Of a stretch of 64,000 nt of DNA, positions 1 through 8,939 are shown piece by piece. The stretch's first letter is position 1, and the number at the start of each line of letters is the position of its first letter. The stretch comes from Kutzneria buriramensis (GTDB taxonomy: Bacteria > Actinomycetota > Actinomycetes > Mycobacteriales > Pseudonocardiaceae), in the NCBI RefSeq assembly GCF_003387475.1, contig NZ_QUNO01000001.1:1-64000 (forward strand), written 5' to 3'. The position numbers were made by a program, and so were the translations under genes. Below the pieces are notes generated by a model. It was not told the origin of the DNA and did no database searches. It saw only the letters and a list, made by a program, of their open reading frames with translations.

Positions 1-87
1 GGTCCCATTCCGAACCCGGAAGCTAAGCCCTCCTGCGCCGATGGTACTGCACTCGTGAGGGTGTGGGAGAGTAGGACGCCGCCGGAC
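1..87 (+). rRNA. rrf: 5S rRNA, 3' part
   Basis: The window opens inside a 5S rRNA gene. The visible part contains the conserved CCGAACCCGGAAGCTAAG loop and the 3' segment ending in GTAGGACGCCGCCGGAC. About the first 30 bases of the gene lie upstream of the window, so it is partial only because of the window edge. The 16S and 23S genes are expected further upstream. Confidence 0.96.
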
Positions 88-94
88 AAAATTT

Positions 95-147
95 GCCCGA
101 TGGGGATCGAGTAGAGCGCAAGCTCCTCGATCCCCATCGGGCCTTTT
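95..147 (+). terminator. rRNA operon intrinsic terminator
   Basis: A perfect 17-bp inverted repeat pairs 95-111 with 126-142 around a 14-nt loop and is followed by a short T stretch (CCTTTTC). It lies 8 nt after the 5S rRNA, so it should end the rRNA transcript. Confidence 0.92.
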
Positions 148-167
148 CACGTTGTACGTTCGTGGGC

Positions 168-542
168 GTGACGAAGCCGCTGCTGGTCATCGACGCCGCC
201 AACGTGGTCGGATCCGTGCCCGACGGCTGGTGGCGCGACCGCGCCGGCGCCACCACCAGGCTTCGGGACTCCCTTGTCGAGCTCGCCGCCACCGGACTCC
301 CCCAGACCGGCTCTCCCGTCGACGTGATCCTCGTCGTCGAAGGCAAAGCCCGCACCGTCACCAGCTCCGACACCGTCCAGGTGCATGTCGCCCCCCACTC
401 CGGCGACGACGCCATCGTCGAACTGGTCGCCGACGAATCCGGCTCCGGTCGGCCCATCTACGTCGTCACCGCCGACCGCGGCCTACAACGCCGAGTCGGC
501 ATCTACGCCGTCGAGATCCTCGGGCCCCACACCGTGCGCTGA
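168..542 (+). CDS. NYN/PIN-like domain protein
   Basis: A 124-residue protein opening with LLVIDAANVVGS, the nucleotide-binding edge of the NYN branch of the PIN-like nuclease fold. A conserved Asp in the first strand (LLVIDAAN) is followed by GDDAIVEL and by VVTADRGLQRRV, where the acidic residues of the metal site are expected. Family members are putative RNases acting on structured RNA; the substrate here is unknown. The GTG at 168 starts directly before the domain, whereas an upstream in-frame start would run through the rRNA terminator stem, so I chose 168. No clear Shine-Dalgarno sequence is visible. The location directly behind an rRNA operon may be incidental. Confidence 0.75.
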   Translation: MTKPLLVIDAANVVGSVPDGWWRDRAGATTRLRDSLVELAATGLPQTGSPVDVILVVEGKARTVTSSDTVQVHVAPHSGDDAIVELVADESGSGRPIYVVTADRGLQRRVGIYAVEILGPHTVR

Positions 543-601
543 CCTCGTTCACATGCTGGACCGTGGAACACCGCACTCCCCCGCTGGTGTTGACTCAGCA
601 T

Positions 602-2443
602 GTGACCACTGCGAAGCGTCGTGCCCGGGTCCGCGCCCCCGAATTCGTCGGGCGCGGGTGGCTGAACACCGGCGGCAAGGCCATCACGCTGGCGGACCTG
701 CGCGGCCGGATCACGCTGCTGGACTTCTGGACGTTCTGCTGCATCAACTGCCTGCACGTGTTGGACGAGCTGCGCCCGCTGGAGGCGGAGTTCCCGGACG
801 TGCTGGTGACGATCGGCGTGCACTCGCCGAAATTCGTGCACGAGGCCGACCCGGATGCGTTGAGCGCGGCGGTGGAGCGGTACGAGGTGCACCACCCGGT
901 GCTGGACGACCCGAACCTGACCACGTGGCAGAACTACGCGGTGAAGGCCTGGCCGACGCTGGTGCTGATCGACCCGGAGGGCTACGTGGTGCACGTGGCG
1001 GCGGGCGAGGGACACGTGGAGGCGCTGCGCCGGATCATCGCCGCGCTGATCGACGAGCACACCGCGAAGGGCACGCTGCGCCGCGGCGATGGGCCGTACG
1101 TGCCGCCGCGGCAGCAGGAGACGGAGCTGCGCTTCCCGGCGAAGGTCGTTGTCACGCCACAGGAAACGCTGCTGGTGACGGACTCCGCGCATCACAGCGT
1201 GGTCGAGTTGGCGGCGGACGGCGAGACGGTGCTGCGGCGCATCGGCACGGGTGAGCGTGGCCGGCGGGACGGTGGTCCGAAGGAGACAACTTTCTCGGAG
1301 CCGGCGGGTATTACCTTGCTGCCCAGGGAAATCGCCGCGGAGGTCGGCTACGACGCGGTGGTGGCGGACACCGTGAACCACCTGCTGCGGGGAATCGACC
1401 TGATCACCGGGAACGTCACCACGATCGCCGGCACCGGCGAGCAATGGCGCATGGGCGACGTCGACGGGCCGGCGGACAAGATCGACCTGACGAGCCCCTG
1501 GGACGTGGCGTGGTGGGCGCCGGCGAACGGCGTTGTTGTTGCCATGGCAGGCAATCACACCCTCAGCCTGTTCGATCCGCTGGCCGGGACGATCACCAGG
1601 TTCGCCGGGACGACGGTGGAGGGACTCAAGGACGGTACGGCGCTGGAGGCGTTCTTCGCCCAGACCTCCGGTCTCGCCGCCGACGGCGACAAGCTGTGGC
1701 TTGTGGACTCCGAGACGTCCGCGCTGCGCTGGATCGACAGCGACCGGCAGGTCCACACGGCCGTCGGCGAGGGGCTGTTCGACTTCGGCCACCGAGACGG
1801 TGCCGCCGACCAGGCGCTGCTCCAGCACCCGCTCGGCCTCGCGGTGTTGCCCGACGGCAGCATCGCCATCGCCGACACGTACAACTCCGCGATTAGGCGC
1901 TACGAACCGGAAACCGGCGAAGTGTCCACTTTGGCCACCGACGTCGCCGAGCCCTCCGGGGCCGCCATTGTGGACGGTGAACTGGTCGTCGTCGCCTCCG
2001 CCGCGCACCGGCTGGAGCGCCCGGTGCCGCCGGGGGTGTCCGCCAAGATCGTCGCCGGCGACGCGCACCAGGTGCGCCGGCCGCCGTCGGAACTGGGCGT
2101 CGGCGAGGTCGAGCTGGCGGTGGTGTTCACGCCGCCGCCCGGCCAGAAGCTGGACGACCGGTACGGCCCGTCGACCCGCCTGGAGATCACGTCCTCACCG
2201 TCGGGGCTGATCGCCGCCGGCGCGGGCGAATCGACCGACCTGGCAAGGAAGTTGACCATCGCCGAGGGCTTTGCCGAGGGCGTGCTGCACGTCGTCGCGC
2301 AGGCCGCCAGCTGTGACGACGGCGCCGAGCACCCTGTGTGCCGCCTGACCCGGCAGGACTGGGGTGTCCCGATTCGCGTGACGAGCGGCGGTCCGGCCCG
2401 GCTGGCGCTGGTCATGGGCGGGGTCGACGAGCCGGCGAAGTAG
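602..2443 (+). CDS. Thioredoxin-like protein with NHL repeats (NHLRC2-like)
   Basis: A protein of about 613 residues. Residues 10-150 form a thioredoxin/TlpA-like domain with the redox motif FWTFCCINC (Cys47-Ile-Asn-Cys50 counted from this start). Residues 170-500 carry NHL repeats recognisable by phrases such as FSEPAGI, LTSPWDVAW and LLQHPLGLAV, which should fold into a beta-propeller. The C-terminal 130 residues resemble the beta-sandwich extension of the NHLRC2 family. There is no signal peptide or membrane segment, so it is probably cytoplasmic. The family's biochemical role is not settled. Starts at 587 (GTG) and 590 (TTG) are alternatives, and none has a convincing ribosome-binding site. 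It runs 9 nt ahead of the GroES-like gene and may be cotranscribed with it. Confidence 0.82.
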   Translation: MTTAKRRARVRAPEFVGRGWLNTGGKAITLADLRGRITLLDFWTFCCINCLHVLDELRPLEAEFPDVLVTIGVHSPKFVHEADPDALSAAVERYEVHHPVLDDPNLTTWQNYAVKAWPTLVLIDPEGYVVHVAAGEGHVEALRRIIAALIDEHTAKGTLRRGDGPYVPPRQQETELRFPAKVVVTPQETLLVTDSAHHSVVELAADGETVLRRIGTGERGRRDGGPKETTFSEPAGITLLPREIAAEVGYDAVVADTVNHLLRGIDLITGNVTTIAGTGEQWRMGDVDGPADKIDLTSPWDVAWWAPANGVVVAMAGNHTLSLFDPLAGTITRFAGTTVEGLKDGTALEAFFAQTSGLAADGDKLWLVDSETSALRWIDSDRQVHTAVGEGLFDFGHRDGAADQALLQHPLGLAVLPDGSIAIADTYNSAIRRYEPETGEVSTLATDVAEPSGAAIVDGELVVVASAAHRLERPVPPGVSAKIVAGDAHQVRRPPSELGVGEVELAVVFTPPPGQKLDDRYGPSTRLEITSSPSGLIAAGAGESTDLARKLTIAEGFAEGVLHVVAQAASCDDGAEHPVCRLTRQDWGVPIRVTSGGPARLALVMGGVDEPAK

Positions 2444-2452
2444 AATCGGCGC

Positions 2453-2773
2453 GTGGCAGAGTCGAAGCTCCAGATCCAGATGCTGCACGACCGGGTGCTG
2501 GTGAAGATCTCGCCGGAGGACGGTGAGCGTCGCAGCAGCGGCGGCATCGTCATCCCGGCCACCGCGCAGGTCGCGAAGCGGCTGGCCTGGGGTGACGTGC
2601 TGGGCGTCGGCGGGCACGTGCGCAACGTGAAGGTCGGCGACCGGGTGCTGTTCAACCCGGAGGACCAGCTCGAGGTCGAGGTGCAGGCGCAGACCTACAC
2701 GGTGATGCGGGAACGCGACATCCACGCCGTCGCGAACGAACAGACCGAGCAGGGCACCGGCCTCTACCTCTAG
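2453..2773 (+). CDS. GroES/Cpn10 family protein (stand-alone paralogue)
   Basis: This 106-residue protein has the Cpn10 fold signature: MLHDRVLVKISPEDGERRSS near the start, GGIVIP at the mobile-loop position, GDVLGVGG, and VGDRVLFNP in the second half. Length is close to the usual 95-105 residues. No groEL is adjacent and there is no CIRCE-like repeat in front, so it is unlikely to be the main groES; it looks like the second GroES-type protein found in some actinomycetes. A co-chaperone role is inferred only from the fold. GTG start 9 nt after the NHLRC2-like gene. Its TAG stop shares a CTAG with the stop of the convergent next gene. Confidence 0.85.
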   Translation: MAESKLQIQMLHDRVLVKISPEDGERRSSGGIVIPATAQVAKRLAWGDVLGVGGHVRNVKVGDRVLFNPEDQLEVEVQAQTYTVMRERDIHAVANEQTEQGTGLYL

Positions 2774-3111
2774 AGCCCCTCCTCCTTGGCTCGCCGGCGC
2801 TGCTCCTCGGCGCGCTCCCGGCACTTGCGCAGGAACTCCGCGTCGTCGTCGGGGTTCACCGCGATGTGCCGGCCGGGCCGGTCGTACTCCGGGAACCGGG
2901 ACGTCGTGGCGTAGCCGCGCGACTGGATCCGCGGCTTGCCCACGGCCAGCCACAGGATCGAGCCGACCAGCGGCAGCAGCAGAACCACCAGCAGCCACAA
3001 CATCTTCGGCAGGTGTCGGGCCGCCGACTCGTCGGTGACGATCACGTCCACCAGACAGAAGATCCACAAGCAGAACACCGCGATGCCGAGCGCTCCGTCG
3101 AAGTAGAGCAC
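2770..3111 (-). CDS. PLD nuclease N-terminal domain (PLDc_N) membrane protein
   Basis: About 113 residues with two transmembrane helices (roughly 6-25 and 40-60) separated by a short loop. The second ends in LWLAVGKPR, typical of the PLDc_N membrane anchor found alone in many actinomycetes. The C-terminal 45 residues are charged (KCRERAEEQRRRAKEEG) and cytoplasmic. I chose the GTG at 3111 because an AGGGGGA ribosome-binding site lies 9 nt before it; longer starts are possible. Function unknown. It converges with the GroES-like gene and overlaps it by the 4-nt CTAG stop palindrome. Confidence 0.75.
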   Translation of the reverse strand: MLYFDGALGIAVFCLWIFCLVDVIVTDESAARHLPKMLWLLVVLLLPLVGSILWLAVGKPRIQSRGYATTSRFPEYDRPGRHIAVNPDDDAEFLRKCRERAEEQRRRAKEEGL

Positions 3112-3187
3112 AGCTATCACTCCCCCTGGTACGGACGGGCCGAGGGAGATAGTGGCACGGACCCCTGACAATCCGCCTACGGAACAC

Positions 3188-3224
3188 GAAAAACGGCGGC
3201 GTGCCCGTCGGGCCCGCCGCCGTT
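3188..3224 (-). terminator. Intrinsic terminator of the acyl-CoA dehydrogenase gene
   Basis: A 9-bp perfect stem (AACGGCGGC at 3192-3200 with its complement at 3216-3224), followed on the minus strand by TTTTCG. It begins 11 nt after the stop codon of the dehydrogenase. Confidence 0.85.
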
Positions 3225-3234
3225 CGAGGAGAAC

Positions 3235-5070
3235 TCAGAAGGACGCCTCGTCCACGTCCATCAGCGCGTTGTCGGTGGTCTCGGCGATCTTGCGGCGCGC
3301 GGTCAGCTCCGGCAGCACGTTCTTGGCGAAGAACGACGCCACCGCGACCTTGCCCTCGTAGAACGCCTTGTCCTTGGCGGACGGGGTGCCGGCCAGCGCG
3401 GCCAGCGCCACCTCGGCCTGGCGCAGCAGCAGCCAGCCGACGAGCACGTCGCCCGCGGACATGAGCAGCCGCACGCTGTTCTGGCCGACCTTGTAGACGT
3501 TGTTCACGTCCTCCTGGGAGGAGGTGAGGAAGCCGATCATCGTGCCGAGGATGCCCTGGAGGTCCTGGAGCGCCTGGGCCAGCGCGGCCCGCTCCTCCTT
3601 GAGCCGGCCGTTGCCGCCCTCGTTGTCCAGGAACTTCTGGATCTCGTTGTTGATGAAGCCGAGCGCCTGGCCCTTGTCACGGATGATCTTGCGGAAGAAG
3701 AAGTCCAGCGACTGGATGGCGGTCGTGCCCTCGTACAGGCTGTCGATCTTGGAGTCGCGGATGTACTGCTCGATCGGGTAGTCCTGGAGGAAGCCGGAGC
3801 CGCCCAGGGTCTGCAGCGACTGCGCGAGCTGCTCGTAGGCCCGCTCCGAGCCGACGCCCTTCACGATCGGCAGCAGCAGGTCGTTGATCCGCTCGGCCAG
3901 CTTGACGTCGCCGGCGCCGGCCTGGATCTGGTCCTGGAACGTCGCGGTGTACAGGTACACCGCGCGCAGGCCCTCGGCGTAGGCCTTCTGCAGCATCAGG
4001 CTGCGGCGCACGTCCGGGTGGTGGGTGATGGTGACCCGCGGCGCGGCCTTGTCGGTCATCCGGGTCAGGTCGGCGCTCTGCACCCGCTCCTTGGCGTAGG
4101 CCAGGGCGTTCAGGTAACCGGTGGACAGCGTGGCGATCGCCTTGGTGCCGACCATCATCCGGGCGTACTCGATGACCTGGAACATCTGCGCGATGCCGTC
4201 GTGCACCTCGCCGAGCAGCCAGCCCTGGGCCGGCACGCCGTGCTGGCCGAAGGTGACCTCGCAGGTGGTGGAGACCTTGAGGCCCATCTTGTGCTCGACG
4301 TTGGTGACGAAGGCGCCATTGCGCTCGCCCAGCTCGCCGGTCTGGCTGTCGAAGTGGAACTTCGGCACCAGGAACAGGCTCAGGCCCTTGGTGCCGGCCT
4401 TGGCCTCGATGCCGGGGCCCTCGGGGCGGGCCAGCACCAGGTGCATGATGTTCTCGGTCATGTCCTGGTCGCCGGACGTGATGAAGCGCTTGACGCCGTC
4501 CAGGTGCCAGCTGCCATCCGCCTGGAGCACGGCCTTGGTGCGGCCGGCGCCCACGTCGGAGCCGGCGTCCGGCTCGGTGAGCACCATGGTGGCGCCCCAG
4601 CCGCGCTCGATCATCAGCTCGGCCCAGTGCTTCTGCTCGTCGGTGCCGTTGCGGTGCACGACGGCGGCGAAGCTCGGGCCGGCCATGTACATGAACAGCG
4701 CCGGGTTGGCGCCGAGGATCAGCTCGAACGCGGCCCACGACACCGACGGCGGCACACCGAGGCCGCCCAGCTCCTCGGGCAGGGACAGGCGGTACCACTC
4801 GCCGTCCCACAGCGCCTTGTAGCTCTTCTTGAACGACTCGGGCAGCGTGGCCGAGTGCGTCTTGGGGTCGAAGACCGGCGGGTTGCGGTCGGCGTCGGCG
4901 AACGACTCCGCCAGGGGCCCGATCGCCAGGTTGTTCAGCTCGCTGAGCACGCCTCGAGCAGTGTCCTCGTCGCCCTGCTCGAACGGCCCGGTGCCGAGAG
5001 TCTCCTGGACGTTGAACACCTCGAAGAGGTTGAACTCCAGGTCACGCACATTGCTCTTGTAGTGGCCCAT
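3235..5070 (-). CDS. Acyl-CoA dehydrogenase, FadE5-like
   Basis: This 611-residue flavoenzyme catalyses the first dehydrogenation of acyl-CoA in beta-oxidation. The length and the added N- and C-terminal segments match the FadE5 type of mycobacteria (611 residues, broad chain-length range) rather than the usual 380-residue family. Visible signatures are [12 protein letters not shown] and RFITSGDQD in the FAD-binding middle domain, and [13 protein letters not shown], whose Glu is the expected catalytic base. The last 130 residues are the extra helical acyl-CoA dehydrogenase C-terminal domain. It stands alone, with its own terminator and a palindromic upstream site at 5110-5125 related to that of etfD, whose product is the expected downstream electron acceptor. 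Confidence 0.93.
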   Translation of the reverse strand: MGHYKSNVRDLEFNLFEVFNVQETLGTGPFEQGDEDTARGVLSELNNLAIGPLAESFADADRNPPVFDPKTHSATLPESFKKSYKALWDGEWYRLSLPEELGGLGVPPSVSWAAFELILGANPALFMYMAGPSFAAVVHRNGTDEQKHWAELMIERGWGATMVLTEPDAGSDVGAGRTKAVLQADGSWHLDGVKRFITSGDQDMTENIMHLVLARPEGPGIEAKAGTKGLSLFLVPKFHFDSQTGELGERNGAFVTNVEHKMGLKVSTTCEVTFGQHGVPAQGWLLGEVHDGIAQMFQVIEYARMMVGTKAIATLSTGYLNALAYAKERVQSADLTRMTDKAAPRVTITHHPDVRRSLMLQKAYAEGLRAVYLYTATFQDQIQAGAGDVKLAERINDLLLPIVKGVGSERAYEQLAQSLQTLGGSGFLQDYPIEQYIRDSKIDSLYEGTTAIQSLDFFFRKIIRDKGQALGFINNEIQKFLDNEGGNGRLKEERAALAQALQDLQGILGTMIGFLTSSQEDVNNVYKVGQNSVRLLMSAGDVLVGWLLLRQAEVALAALAGTPSAKDKAFYEGKVAVASFFAKNVLPELTARRKIAETTDNALMDVDEASF

Positions 5071-5109
5071 GGCTTCCTTGCTCCCCTACTAGCCGGTAAC
5101 AATCAGGAT

Positions 5110-5125
5110 ATTACCTGCCAGTAAC
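5110..5125. promoter_or_regulatory. TTAC-N6-GTAA palindrome upstream of fadE5-like gene
   Basis: ATTACCTGCCAGTAAC lies 40 nt before the dehydrogenase start. It shares TTAC-N6-GTAA with the site before etfD (16241-16256) and the 10-mer CTGCCAGTAA with 54849-54858. A second overlapping repeat, GGTAAC/ATTACC (5095-5115), adds to the site. A TetR-type fatty-acid regulator is the likely ligand, by inference. Confidence 0.6.
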
Positions 5126-5160
5126 CTCGGCAAGGCCCTTCGCCCGGTTGTGGCGACCCG

Positions 5161-5790
5161 CTACAAGGCCGCCCTGCTCAGCGTGACCATGCGAATACCC
5201 AGACCGACCAGGACCAGCCCGCTCACCCGATCCATCCAGCGGCGCACCACCGGCCGCGACAGCAGCCGCCGGGCGAGGCCGATCGCCAGCACAACGAGGG
5301 TGTAGTAGCTCGCGCTGAGGGCCATCTGGACGGCGGCGAGCACGAACGTGTCGACCAAGGGGTTGCCGTCCGGCGGCAGGAACTGCGGCAGCAGGGCGAG
5401 ATAGAGCACAGCCGCCTTGGGATTGGTCACATTGGTCATGAAGCCGGCCCGCAGCGACGCCAGCAGGCCCCGCTGCGCCCCCTCCTCGGCCTCGGCCAGC
5501 TTCGCCGGCTCGCGGCGGGAGCGGCGCAACGACTGCACGCCCAGCCAGCACAGGTAGACCGCGCCGGCGACCTTCAGCACCACGAACGCGATCTCGGAGG
5601 TGCGGATCAGCACCGTCAGGCCGAACGCCGACGCCGTGGCCCAGACGATCAGGCCGGTGGTGTTGCCGGCCACGGTGGCCAGGCCGGCCGCGCGGCCGGA
5701 GCGCAGCGACTGCGTCAGCAGCACGGCGAGCGACGGGCCGGGGGCGACGATGACCAGCAGGCAGGTGAGCACGAACGCCGCGGAGATCAC
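5161..5790 (-). CDS. LysE/RhtB family exporter
   Basis: A 209-residue membrane protein with about six hydrophobic helices and the family's N-terminal signature VIVAPGPSLAVLLTQSLRSG. LysE/RhtB proteins export amino acids or derivatives using the proton gradient; the substrate cannot be told from sequence. Length is typical. It ends 10 nt from the preceding regulator gene on the same strand, so the two may be cotranscribed, which suggests the regulator controls export. Confidence 0.87.
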   Translation of the reverse strand: MISAAFVLTCLLVIVAPGPSLAVLLTQSLRSGRAAGLATVAGNTTGLIVWATASAFGLTVLIRTSEIAFVVLKVAGAVYLCWLGVQSLRRSRREPAKLAEAEEGAQRGLLASLRAGFMTNVTNPKAAVLYLALLPQFLPPDGNPLVDTFVLAAVQMALSASYYTLVVLAIGLARRLLSRPVVRRWMDRVSGLVLVGLGIRMVTLSRAAL

Positions 5791-5799
5791 GACCCAAGT

Positions 5800-6501
5800 T
5801 CACCTGTCCGTGGCGGCCACGAGCAAGCCGATTCGGTACGAGATGGCGACGGCGTGTGCCCGATCGCGCGCCCCGAGCTTGCGGAGCATCCCCTTGATGT
5901 GGGTCCGGACGGTCTCCACCGACACGAACAGTGCCGCCGCGATGGCCCGGTTCTCCAGGCCGTCGGCGATGAGCTGGAGCACCTCGAACTCGCGTCGGGT
6001 GAGGACGCCGCTGGTCGGCTGGCCGTCCGGGTCGGCCGCCGCCAGCACCGGGGCCAGCGTCGGGTCGATGTAGCGGCGGCTGATCGGCGTGTGGTGGATC
6101 GCCTGGACGATCTGCGGCGGTTCGGCGTTTCGGGGCACCACGCCGCGGGCCCCTCGGCGGAACGCCCGCTGCGCGAACTCCGCTGTGCAGTGGGCGTCAC
6201 GGAGCACCGTCAGCACCACCATCCGCTCGTCGTGCTCGGTCAGCACGCGGGTGAAGTGGCCCAGCGGGTCCAGCGCGGAGTCGATCAGCAGCACGTCGGG
6301 GTGGTGCCGCTCGTGCAGCTGCACGGCCGCGCGGTGATCGCGGGCGGCGCCGCTCCAGTGCAGGCCGGGGGTGCGGTTGACCAGCGTGGAAAGGCCCTCG
6401 CGGAACAGCGGCACCTGGTCGAGCAGGGCGACGCCGATGGTGGCCTGGCATCGCCGCTGGCCGGGTGGTGTGCGCTGGCCAGCGATGTGCGGTGCGGTCA
6501 T
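5800..6501 (-). CDS. NarL/LuxR-type regulator with degenerate receiver
   Basis: A 233-residue regulator. Residues 22-140 look like a receiver domain (VALLDQVPLFREGL, DVLLIDSALDP, GARGVVPRNAEP). The second acid of the metal pocket is Gln (LDQ) and the conserved Lys of the canonical LKDA motif is Arg (PRNA), so normal phosphorylation is doubtful. Residues 165-225 are a LuxR-type helix-turn-helix (LTRREFEVLQLIADGLENRAIA, VRTHIKGMLRKLGA). No sensor kinase is adjacent. It is divergent from the sugar porter gene and precedes the LysE exporter. Palindromes in the intergenic region (6651-6666, 6704-6718) are candidate binding sites. Confidence 0.88.
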   Translation of the reverse strand: MTAPHIAGQRTPPGQRRCQATIGVALLDQVPLFREGLSTLVNRTPGLHWSGAARDHRAAVQLHERHHPDVLLIDSALDPLGHFTRVLTEHDERMVVLTVLRDAHCTAEFAQRAFRRGARGVVPRNAEPPQIVQAIHHTPISRRYIDPTLAPVLAAADPDGQPTSGVLTRREFEVLQLIADGLENRAIAAALFVSVETVRTHIKGMLRKLGARDRAHAVAISYRIGLLVAATDR

Positions 6502-6820
6502 GCCGTGCTCCGATCTTTCCTCCCTCGGGGTACAGGGGACGCCCGGTGGTCGCGCCCCTGACGGCGCCCACGCTCGGAGCAGCGCTTTTATCCCCCAAGC
6601 GGGTGATACCGGGGACGTCTGAAGCCCTGCGGTTCACCTACCTGAAAGTCAGTCACAAATGTGACTCAATCCCCTCGGAAGGGTTCCTCTCGCCGAAATA
6701 CGCACGTAGGACCTACGTCACACATCCTGAGTGGATGCCGGGTCCGTCCGCCGCCGGATCGCGGTCTTCCGCATGGAACCGACTCCCGCGGGTCGGATCA
6801 GAGAAACGAGGCGATCTGGC
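6502..6820. promoter_or_regulatory. Divergent intergenic region with two palindromes
   Basis: About 320 bases without a credible gene lie between the divergent regulator and sugar porter. They hold two perfect palindromes: AGTCACA-AA-TGTGACT at 6651-6666 and ACGTAGG-A-CCTACGT at 6704-6718. The second is about 100 nt before the chosen porter start and could be an operator for the NarL-type protein. Confidence 0.55.
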
Positions 6821-8197
6821 GTGCAGCAAACGGAGGGTCTGCCGGCACGGCGGAACATCAACAGAGGAACTCTGTTCTTCTTCGGTGCCCTCGGCGGCAT
6901 CCTGTTCGGCTACGACCTGGGCGTCATCTCAGGTGTCCTGCTGTTCATCAAGAAGGTCTGGTCGCTGACGGCGCTTCAGCAGGGCTTCGTCAACGGCGCG
7001 CTGGCGGCGGGCGCCATCATCGGCGCGCTGACCGTGATCAAGCTGGCCGACGGCCTCGGCCGGCGCCGCACCATCATCGTCGCGGCGAGCGTGTTCGCGC
7101 TCGGCACCATCGGCTGCACGTTCGCGCCGAACTTCGAGACGCTGGTGGCGTTCCGGTTCATCGTCGGCATCGCGGTCGGCGCGTCGTCCGCGACGGTGCC
7201 GACCTACCTGGCCGAGCTGGCCCCGGGCAAGGTCCGCGGCCTGCTCTCGTCGCTGAACCAGCTCATGATCGTCAGCGGCATCCTCATCGCGTACATCGTC
7301 GACGACATCCTCGCCGACTCGGGCAACTGGCGGGCGATGATCGCCGCGGCGCTGATCCCCGCGGTGATCCTGCTGGTCGGCATGCTGCGCATGCCGGAGA
7401 CGCCGCGCTGGCTGCTCAAGAACGGCCGCGAGGACGAGGCCCGCGCGGTGCTCGCCAGCACGCTTCAGGGCGAGGGCGTCGACGCCGAGTTCGACCAGAT
7501 CAAGGAAGTCATCCGGCTGGACGGCCAGCAGGCGAAGGGCACGTTCAAGGACCTGACCGCCAAGTGGGCCCGGCCCGCGCTGGTGGTGGCCCTGATCCTG
7601 GCCATCGGCCAGCAGTTCTCCGGCGTCAACGCGGTCAACACCTACGCCCCGATCATGTTCCAGAACCTGGGCTACGGCGCGTCCGCCGCGCTGCTCGCCG
7701 CCGTCGTGCTCGGCATCGTCAAGGTGGCGTTCACGGTGGGCGAGATGTTCGTGGTCGACCGCTGGGGCCGCAAGCCGCTGCTGCGTGTCGGCGGCCTGCT
7801 GATGGCCGGCACGCTGATCGTGCTCGGCCTGTGCGTCAGCTTCATCCACAACACCAGCGTCATCGGCCCGATCACGCTGGTGCTGCTGATCCTGTTCCTG
7901 GCCGGTTACGAGCTCGGCTGGGGCGCGGTCGTGTGGGTCATGATCGGCGAGGTGTTCCCGCTGCGGGTCCGCGGCATCGGCACCGGCACCGCGAGCGTCG
8001 TGCTGTGGGCGGCGACGTTCACCATCACCTTCGTGTTCCCGGTGATGTACACGGGTCTCGGCCTGGCCGGCGCGGCGTGGATCTTCGCGGCGGTCTGCAT
8101 CGTCCTGGTGCTGCTGGTCGGCAAGTTCGTGCCGGAGACCAAGGGCCGCACGCTGGAGCAGATCGAGCTGGAGCTGCGCGAGCGCGTGACCGTCTGA
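6821..8197 (+). CDS. Sugar porter family MFS transporter
   Basis: A 458-residue, 12-helix sugar:proton symporter. Family signatures are GGILFGYDLGVISG in helix 1, GRRRT in the helix 2-3 loop, PETPRWLL after helix 6, QQFSGVNAVNTYAP in helix 7, DRWGRKPLL in the helix 8-9 loop, and PETKGRTLEQIE at the C terminus. These place it with XylE/GalP/glucose-type porters; the substrate is not deducible. I chose GTG 6821, preceded by GAGG at a 9-nt distance; ATG 6773 is possible. It is divergent from the NarL-type regulator. Confidence 0.92.
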   Translation: MQQTEGLPARRNINRGTLFFFGALGGILFGYDLGVISGVLLFIKKVWSLTALQQGFVNGALAAGAIIGALTVIKLADGLGRRRTIIVAASVFALGTIGCTFAPNFETLVAFRFIVGIAVGASSATVPTYLAELAPGKVRGLLSSLNQLMIVSGILIAYIVDDILADSGNWRAMIAAALIPAVILLVGMLRMPETPRWLLKNGREDEARAVLASTLQGEGVDAEFDQIKEVIRLDGQQAKGTFKDLTAKWARPALVVALILAIGQQFSGVNAVNTYAPIMFQNLGYGASAALLAAVVLGIVKVAFTVGEMFVVDRWGRKPLLRVGGLLMAGTLIVLGLCVSFIHNTSVIGPITLVLLILFLAGYELGWGAVVWVMIGEVFPLRVRGIGTGTASVVLWAATFTITFVFPVMYTGLGLAGAAWIFAAVCIVLVLLVGKFVPETKGRTLEQIELELRERVTV

Positions 8198-8228
8198 ACT
8201 GTCGGACCCCCTGGGTAGCGTGCCTGGC

Positions 8229-8939
8229 ATGACTACCCGACTGGACAACGTGGTCGTGGACGCGGCCGACCCGGCGGCCCTCGCGGGCTTCTGGTCGGCC
8301 GCGCTCGGCGCGGCGATCACGTACCAGGACGAGAACGAGGTCGATGTCGGGCTCCCCGGCTTCGACCTCGCTTTCGTTCCGGTGCCCGAGCCCAAGACCG
8401 GGCAGAACCGGGTGCACCTCGACCTCGCGAGTGCGTCCGTCGAGGACCAGGCGGCGATCGTGGACCGGTTACTGGGTCTCGGCGCCCGGCACGTGGACAT
8501 CGGCCAGGGCGACGTGCCGTGGGTCGTGCTGGCGGACCCGGCGGGCAACGAGTTCTGCGTGCTGGAGCCCCGGGACGAGTACCGCGGCATCGGGCCGGTG
8601 GCGGCGATCGTGGTGGCCGCACGGGACGCCGTGGGGCTGGCTCGGTTCTGGGCCGAGGCGACCGGCCGGCTGCTCACCCGCAGTGGTTCCGACTGGGCGT
8701 CGCTCGCCGCGGACGCCGGCGCGTGGCTGGAATTCGTCGCCAGTCCGGCCGTCAAGACCGTCAAGAATCGGGTGCATCTGGACGTGCGCCCGTCGGCCGT
8801 CGACGACCACGCCGTTGAGGTGGATCGACTGCTCTCGGCGGGCGCAGGGTGGGCCGATCTTGGGCAGGGGGACCTGCCGTGGGCGGTGCTGGTCGACCCC
8901 GAGGAGAACGAGTTCTGTGTGCTCCGCCCGGCGGGCTGA
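8229..8939 (+). CDS. Tandem VOC (glyoxalase-like) domain protein
   Basis: A protein of about 236 residues made of two similar vicinal-oxygen-chelate halves. Each half has the pattern NRVHLD(L/V) followed by a conserved GQGD(V/L)PW and DP..NEFCVL (ends near residues 113 and 233). Two halves in one chain give a complete VOC dimer-like barrel. Family members include glyoxalases, dioxygenases and resistance proteins; no substrate can be inferred. ATG 8229 starts 9 nt inside a longer possible GTG start. Confidence 0.85.
   Translation: MTTRLDNVVVDAADPAALAGFWSAALGAAITYQDENEVDVGLPGFDLAFVPVPEPKTGQNRVHLDLASASVEDQAAIVDRLLGLGARHVDIGQGDVPWVVLADPAGNEFCVLEPRDEYRGIGPVAAIVVAARDAVGLARFWAEATGRLLTRSGSDWASLAADAGAWLEFVASPAVKTVKNRVHLDVRPSAVDDHAVEVDRLLSAGAGWADLGQGDLPWAVLVDPEENEFCVLRPAG

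Noticed and set aside
2453-2773. Principal groES of the organism
   Set aside because: No groEL follows and no CIRCE-like operator is present, so it is treated as a paralogue.
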